Shown: positions 58,164-64,000 of the stretch, piece by piece | Position numbering within the stretch: position 1 is the first letter of the stretch | How the letters are laid out: the number at the start of each line of letters is the position of its first letter | Source: Humulus lupulus | Taxonomy: Eukaryota; Streptophyta; Magnoliopsida; Rosales; Cannabaceae | DNA: 64,000 nt | NCBI RefSeq assembly: GCF_963169125.1 | Contig: NC_084797.1 | Coordinates: forward strand, 89,313,868-89,377,867 | Direction: 5' to 3' | Notes under the pieces: generated by a model | What the model was told of the DNA's origin: nothing | What the model saw: the letters and a program-made list of their open reading frames with translations, nothing else | Databases searched by the model: none | Program-made: the position numbers and the translations under genes

Positions 58164-59249
58164 TGTTGACCGCGTTTTTGGCCAACGACGTGAGAACGTC
58201 AAAAACGATGAAACATTCAAGAGAAATAAAACTACACAGACGGGTTTGAAAAGAAAATAAATAACACGCGCAATTTTTATAGTGGTTCAGCCCCACTATG
58301 TTGGTAATAGCCTAATCCACTTAGAGTTGTGATTATAGATCTGCACTCAAGATCAGATGAACTGAGCCAACTGAGTTTCTTCAGTACAGATTACAAGAAT
58401 ACAAGAATTCTTGCAGATACAAGCACTTTCTCTCTCTAGAAAACTCAGACCCCAAAATTTCCCAAAATTCCAAAAAGAAGACCCCTTTTTTAATCCCATA
58501 AGCCATATATTTATAGGCTTAGGATCATACATCTGCTCTCCCCTAGAATCGGGATATTTCATTATATTTATTATATCTAAATTACAAAAATATTCAAAAT
58601 ATAACAGAACACCCAATTTGTGGGAAGAATGAGAGATTCCCGCGTATGCCAAGACCGATTCTTGTTGAAGTCGTTTCTGGGAATCTTGACGTAGTCTGCT
58701 CTACCTAGTTGATGAATATCACCTTCTAGTCAGCCATACCTCTGCTGGGCAGATATGCTCTTGACTGGTCGGACATGCACTTGCTGGTAGGACATGCACT
58801 CCTCTTGTCTAACATGGCACTCTAGTCTAGCATGTTATGTCTCTGGTCTAACATGGCACTCTGGTCTAGCATGCCATATCTCTGGTCTAACATGGCACTC
58901 TGGTCTAGCATGCCATATCTCTAGTCTAACATGCAACTCTGGTCTAGCATGCCATATCTCTGGTCTAACATGGCACACTGGTCTAGCATGACATTTCTGG
59001 GCAGCAAAGTCATTACTGGGCAGCAATGTCACTTCTGGGCAGGAATGTCACTCCTGGGCAGTAATGTCACTACTGGTTGGACAAGGTCATGCCTGGTCGG
59101 TCATAACACTTTTCAAGCCAGTCAAAATTTTATCACAACTCTGAGTAGCCAATATATTTATTGACTATTAATGTGTCTTTTACTGACCATGCACTGCCAC
59201 TTGTCACCTCTATTGCCACGTCATCGATCTCCAATTTTTGGGGATAACA
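58164..59249 (-). mobile_element. solo LTR, family S, copy 2
   Basis: The segment is 1,086 bp, flanked by TSD gaacc (58159-58163 and 59250-59254). Its ends TGTTGACCGCGTTTTTGGCC and TTTTTGGGGATAACA match copy 1 (46920-48139) in inverse orientation. It interrupts LTR H at the cgtgctcgg|aacc block. Internal repeat content differs strongly from copy 1. Confidence 0.92.
58811..59075. repeat. 39-bp and 19-bp minisatellites in solo LTR S copy 2
   Basis: Nearly five units of a 39-bp repeat (aacatggcactctggtctag plus 19 bases) occupy 58811-58997. Four units of a 19-bp repeat (tgggcagcaatgtcacttc-like) follow to about 59073. The 39-bp unit is shared with copy 1, where it has only about two copies. Confidence 0.9.
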
Positions 59250-60164
59250 GAACCATTTCACCTTCTTCACTCGGAAAGTAAAGGTAAGAAAACATCACCC
59301 TTTTGTGTGGCTGTGATGGGACTAAGGGCTCCCTATATTTGAATACAATTGTTGTATGATTATGAAATGCGAGCATGAAATAAACGGCCTAAGAGTGTCG
59401 AAACTGATATTTGCGCACAGGACACGGCTCGGCCACTGGTAGCTGAGGTTAACTAAATAGTCACTGAGCTCGGCCTAAGCGAGCCGAAATCAGTGAGTTA
59501 AACACTGGGGTCGACCTAAGCGAGCCGGAGTCAGTAGGTTAAACAGAGGGTGCGGCCTAAGTGCGTTGGCCCTGAGTATTGTATGATGATTTTGATAAAT
59601 TGTTGATTATGAATGTGTTAACTGTTTTTAATTTGATGTTGATGGCTTGTTGAATACCTAGATGATAATGATCCTTTGCTTGTCGTCACTAATTTTGTGC
59701 CTGTTATGGCTTGATAAATATTTGGTTAATATCTTATGAATTATTTCATTTCTTGTTGGGCCTCGGCCCACGGGTGTTACGTGGTGCATGTAATGGCAAG
59801 GGTAAGATGGTTCAACCATGAATTGGAGAGCTCTGGGGGCGAGGTGTACATTGTCAGCTGCTCGTCCACCACGGTCGAGGGACTGTAAAGGGACGAAAAC
59901 CTAAAATGTGTATTTTGTCATTAGATTGGCATTGATTGTATATAACTTTTAGAATTTTGTAAATCTATCCTTTAAACCCTGTTTTTGGGATCTCATGTAC
60001 CAAACATTTATTTTAATGAGAAATTGTTTTTTTATGGAAAAAATATTTTAATCCTGACTTGTTTATGATTTTAGGATCACATTTTCATTTAAATAATTTG
60101 ATTAGCAAGTCTTGCACTATTTAGAACACACAGTGTGATGACCTTGGTTATCCAGGGCGTTACA

Positions 60165-60307
60165 GCTCGTCGTCAACTTGAGCTTGACATGTAGTTGAGT
60201 AAAAAATATGGTCCTAATGAGCTTGAAATGCACCTGATGTTTGAGTGGTATGTAAGTGTAGTGCTTGATTAGAGAGAGAAATTTGGAATGAAACTAGCTA
60301 ATATTAT
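60165..60307 (-). other. internal 3' region of element I, part 2
   Basis: This is continuation after one TSD copy of H. It is short and non-coding, and ends where element J enters. The rest of I should lie beyond the window, past J. Confidence 0.45.
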
Positions 60308-61062
60308 TGTACGCCCTGATTTTCCCACGGGCTAATTAGCGAGCTGGGATACGGACTAATCACGACAACCACATGAACATCCATAAGACCGGAGCTGCCA
60401 TCGTAAGGTCCTACCTCCTTAGCTCGAGGTAACCTAAGGGTTCGCCAAGATTGCTTAAGGACTGAGCCTGGGCTCTGAGGACCACAGGTCGAGGGAAGCA
60501 TCCAGCTCATTGTACGAGCTGGAGTTGGAGGCTATGACCTTTTATAAAGTCAATCACGTAAGGTAAACGTGCATATATCAGACATCACGTGTCTGATATA
60601 CCCCTGACTTCTCAGACACGCTGCAGGAACGTGCGTATTCAGACACCCACGATTGGGTTGGGCCGTGCGGCCCATTATCCCCTTACCTATTGATTTGACC
60701 ACACTAATGTGTCAGGTTTAGGAATTAATCATGAATGTCACAGAGTTAACATGATAGGTAAGAAGGTCACGGGATGACCTTCTTACCAACTCCCAGGTGT
60801 CTTCTCCTATAAATATGGAGACCTTGGGAGTTAATAGAGGTTGGATTCTATATTGTAAGAAATACCCTGTAATCAAATACCCAGTATATAGCAAGAATAC
60901 TGACTAGTGGAGTAGAAGGATTTTAACCTTTGAACCACTTAAAAAACGTATTTTGAGTCACCATTTCATTTCTAAGATCATTTATCTATTTCGGTTCAAC
61001 CTAGGCACTAATCCCTTTCTCTTATTTTCTTAATTACCTGTTGGTGAAGAACCGCATCAACA
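60308..61062 (+). repeat. 5' LTR of Tat-type element J
   Basis: The segment is 755 bp, from TGTACGCCCTGATTTTCCC to CGCATCAACA. It pairs in sequence with LTR K (858-1627). TATAAATA is at 60808-60815. The primer region GTTTGGTGCTTTCATTGAGA follows at 61063. The left flank attat is the candidate TSD half. Confidence 0.88.
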
Positions 61063-61117
61063 GTTTGGTGCTTTCATTGAGAGAAAGTTCGATTAGTGAT
61101 GTCGCAAACCTCCAACT

Positions 61118-64000
61118 ATGGTGACTACTCGATCCAGACAAGGTAACGAGACAGAACAGCATGATGGGCAGGAGGCCCATCATATTGCCATCCCTGGTGA
61201 ACAAATTCCTGAAGTCCAACATCGGCTAGGCAAACAGCCGGCGGGCCAAGATGACACTGGAAGTTCGGCACCCCGGCCACCTAATCCGAACCCATGTTAT
61301 TACACTGCGGTGGAGATGGAGAATGCTCAGCTGAGGAGCCAGCTAGCAATAGCTAATCAGTAGATCAAGGATGTGCTGGCCCGATTACCCCCTCTCACAA
61401 CCGACGTTAACGTCGGAGAGAGGCAAGGCGAGGCTCCTAAGTCTAGCCGGGGTAACCAGTCCAGGCATAGTCGCTCGGACAGACTTCTGATAGCCAACTC
61501 CACTCCATCGTCGCACCGTCGAGAGGCAAACTTCGGAGAAATGCCTAGAGCCGAACAACAGCAGTACAGCCGTTCGGTCAGAACTTCAACTCCTAGCTCC
61601 CAACCAGCCTCGAGCGCGCCCAGGAGAGCTCGAGGAAATTCTAGAAGGAGGTCCGGGGAGGGCTCGCAGCGGCAGCCCATCCCCAACAGCCATCCTGCAC
61701 CTCGTCCAGACCGCCAGGCGCGGGACCCGTAGGTTGGCAGGGCCGAAAGGCCCCCACCTAATTTGATCCGTCCTGACGGAAATAGGATCGCCTCTCCAGT
61801 CAGGCATCCTCCGGTTCCAATCAGATATCCATCTCCTCCTCGGCCCGTCCGAGATATTCCAGCCTATGGGAGTAGCAGGAGAAACCCGCCATCAGCCGGA
61901 CCTTCCTGACGTAGCAGGGTGCCAAGGGAAAGCCCAGATCCTCACCACCAAAGGCGAGCTCCGAGCCTCTCTATCAGGAGCTACTGGACCGGCAGTCGTC
62001 GGAGTGACCTTTCTGGCGGAGACCTGCGTCAGCGTTTGAGCTCAGCACAAAGTCCACAAGCCACCCAAGGGGGCGACCTGCGAGATCGCCTTAACTCTCA
62101 TAGAGGGGAGCCAGCAGGAGGAGACAGCCATGCTCGCTCAGGGGGAGACCTGTACGAAGTACGTAACGGAGGGAATGCCCCAAATAACCTATCTCAAGAT
62201 AGGAGGGGCAATAACCCACCAAATATGTACAATGGATCCAGAGCTGTTGAACGGCTCCGGAATAACAAAGGAAATCAGGACCAAACCCTCGAGCGCCTGG
62301 CCCAGATGGAGGAGTTGATGAGGAAGCTCCTATCGTAGAAAGAAAAAGATGAATATGATTCAGGGGACAAGATGGAGCTCTTCTCCCCCAGCACACCAGC
62401 AACAGCTTACCCACCTGGTTTCCGTATGCCGCACCTGTCTAAGTTCAGTGGAGACGGAGATCCGTCGGATCATTTGGGGATGTTCAACACCCTGATGATG
62501 GCCCACAACATTGGCCACAAGCTGAGGTGTTTAATCTTTCCTTCCACACTGACTGGACCAGCCAGGTAGTGGTTCAAGCAAGGCAAAAGACAGTCAATCA
62601 GCTCCTGGAAAACTTTCTTGGCTGACTTCAAAAGGGCATTCCGAGCCTCCCAGGCTGCCTGCGTTCAGGCCGACTCTCTGGCTAACGTGAGGCAGCAGCC
62701 CGGCAAAACTCTGAAAGCCTACCTGAGCAGATTTGTGAACGTCGCTGCTCGGGCCAGAGACGCGGATGATAGCTCCAAGCTCATGGCCATGAGAACTGGA
62801 ATCCTCGTCGGAGGGGAACTCTGGAAAGATATACAAAGAAAGGGAGTTAGCTCGGTTAACGAATTCCTCAGCAGGGCCCAGGAATGGATCAACTTGGAGG
62901 AAGCCGAAGCCGAAGCTGTAGGAACCAGCCAGGTCCCTGATCAGCCCGCTGGAGTGGGGACGGAGGTCGTGGCAGCGATCCAAAACGTCATACAGAACAA
63001 CCAGCTCGGTGGAGGCAAAAGAAAGGGGAATGGCGAAAACAACCAGCACGGCCCAAAGAAAAATAAGTCCGTAGACAAGTTCAAGCCCGTCTACACGACT
63101 TATACAGAGCTCACCCAATCTAGGGAGAACAATTTCCTGGCTAACTCTACTCGCCTCCCCTGGAAGAGGCCGGAGCCTTTGAAGCACCAAAAGGGGAAGA
63201 GAGACACCTCCAAGTTTTGCCATTTTCACAACGATGTTGGCCACAATTCTGATGATTGCAGGCATTTGAAAGATGAGATCGAGACTCTCATCCAAGCCGG
63301 CCCCTTGGCCCAGTACGCGCGGAACAGGGTTCCAGCAAGTCGACCTACTCCAGAAGTCCCGGTCAGTCAGCCTGGGTCTCGGGTAGATCAGGACATCCCT
63401 CCTCCCGTGATAGGAGGGGAGATATCCACCATCTCTGGAGGTCCGCATATGGCTGGCACGAGCAGGGGTACCCAGAAGAGGTACGTGAACGAAATTAAGG
63501 CGTACAATGGAGTAGAGTTCGTCCCGGAGCAGCGCCTGCCAAAGCAGCAGCGATTGGAGAAGCAACCGATCATTTTTATAGAAGAAGATGCGGGCCATGT
63601 CCAGTTCCCGCACAATGACCCTCTGGTCGTAGCAGTTCAGCTCACTAATCGGAGGGTTAGGAGGGTGCTGATCAACAATGGGAGATCGGTGAATCTCCTA
63701 TTCCGGTCCACATTAGAGAAGATGGGTTTGACTGTCGCCGAGCTGAAGGCGACCTCCATGATGCTATATGGTTTTTCGGGAGAAGTATCAGCGGCTATAG
63801 GGACTATCGAGCTAGTGATCACCCTGGGGGAAGGATCTCGACAGTCTCCAAACTCCTCGAGTTCGTGATCATCGACTGCTTCGCTACGTACAACGCAATT
63901 TAAGGACGGCCCACGCTCATAGACTTTGAGGCCGCCACGTCCATTTTCCACCTCGCGATGAAGTTTCCTACCTCCATGGGAATATGCACTGTCCGTGGCG
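61118..64000 (+). pseudogene. gag and start of protease of element J
   Basis: One reading frame can be followed from ATG 61118 (MVTTRSRQGNETEQHDGQ) to about 63850, broken only by stops at 61361, 61730, 61907, 62336 and 62567. The N-terminus is rich in R, S and P. The core gag starts near 62396 (SKFSGDGDPSDHLGMFNTLM) and continues in 62570-62950. The knuckle is CHFHNDVGHNSDDC near 63220. The protease part (63600 on) reads VLINNGRSVNLLF where the family has an aspartate before the glycine, so the catalytic residue is lost. A frameshift near 63850 and a further stop near 63900 precede the window end. Confidence 0.88.

Larger units (their letters stand above)
56650..60164 (+). mobile_element. solo chromovirus LTR H with nested solo LTR
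   Basis: The segment runs from TGTAATGACCCAAAATC to CCAGGGCGTTACA, flanked by TSD gctcg (56645-56649 and 60165-60169). It is the same family as LTR C. Without the nested unit (58164-59249 plus TSD) it is about 2.42 kb. The GCGCT-type block is at 57860-57960 (agcgctacaacgct). No internal region is present, so it arose by LTR-LTR recombination. Confidence 0.92.
60308..64000 (+). mobile_element. Tat-type Ty3/gypsy element J, 5' part
   Basis: It comprises a 5' LTR, primer region and gag followed by the start of protease, and runs off the right edge of the window. LTR K at the left edge is of the same family, but is another copy. Confidence 0.85.

Noticed and set aside
62594..63613. Long minus-strand ORF of 339 codons
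   Set aside because: It is the shadow of the gag frame of J on the opposite strand; it has no recognisable domain and the plus frame has clear gag and zinc-knuckle motifs.

Overview
The window looks like nuclear heterochromatin from a flowering plant, most likely a eudicot. Every recognisable coding trace belongs to an LTR retrotransposon. I found no intact host gene, tRNA, rRNA or CRISPR array. The species cannot be fixed by eye; a Cannabaceae-like genome is only a guess.

Most of the window is one deep nest of insertions. The outer host is an old Ty1/copia element (copia-1, + strand), now in three pieces: 1628-3129, 12396-12438 and 54862-55810. Its reverse transcriptase (RT) gene was hit twice. 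One hit is a full Ty3/gypsy chromovirus F (3130-12395, - strand, target-site duplication (TSD) cattt). The other is a SIRE-like copia element (12439-54861, - strand, TSD ctctt/ctttt). The LTRs of the SIRE-like element now lie more than 40 kb apart. Inside it are a full Tat-type gypsy element G (14163-27043, TSD tcaag), a fold-back Athila-like composite (27805-31341, TSD aatgt), and a stack of truncated gypsy elements A, B, C, D and E (about 32.2-52.4 kb). G's own 5' LTR carries a solo LTR (25685-26858, TSD cttgg).

In the A-E stack, A sits in the protease region of B, B sits in the protease region of C, and C sits in the pol of D. D abuts the gag of E at a junction near 50.34 kb. A, B, C, D and E have all lost the sequence that should lie on one side, and the SIRE-like pol is missing too. 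The simplest reading is one large deletion with a breakpoint near 32.2 kb, plus a smaller one near 50.34 kb.

At the left edge (1-1627) is the 3' end of a Tat element K. At the right, copia-1's RNase H is cut by element I (LTR 55811-56212, - strand). I carries a solo chromovirus LTR H (56650-60164, TSD gctcg), which itself carries a solo LTR (58164-59249, TSD gaacc). I is then entered by Tat element J (5' LTR 60308-61062), whose gag runs off the window and is disabled mainly by in-frame stop codons.

The most noteworthy points are the inverted Athila composite with one TSD, the antisense transcription unit of G (TATA box, PF04195-like protein, frame-preserving intron), a GC-rich block in two alternative forms shared by unrelated LTR families, and two sister solo LTRs that differ in their minisatellites. 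No new cellular system was found.
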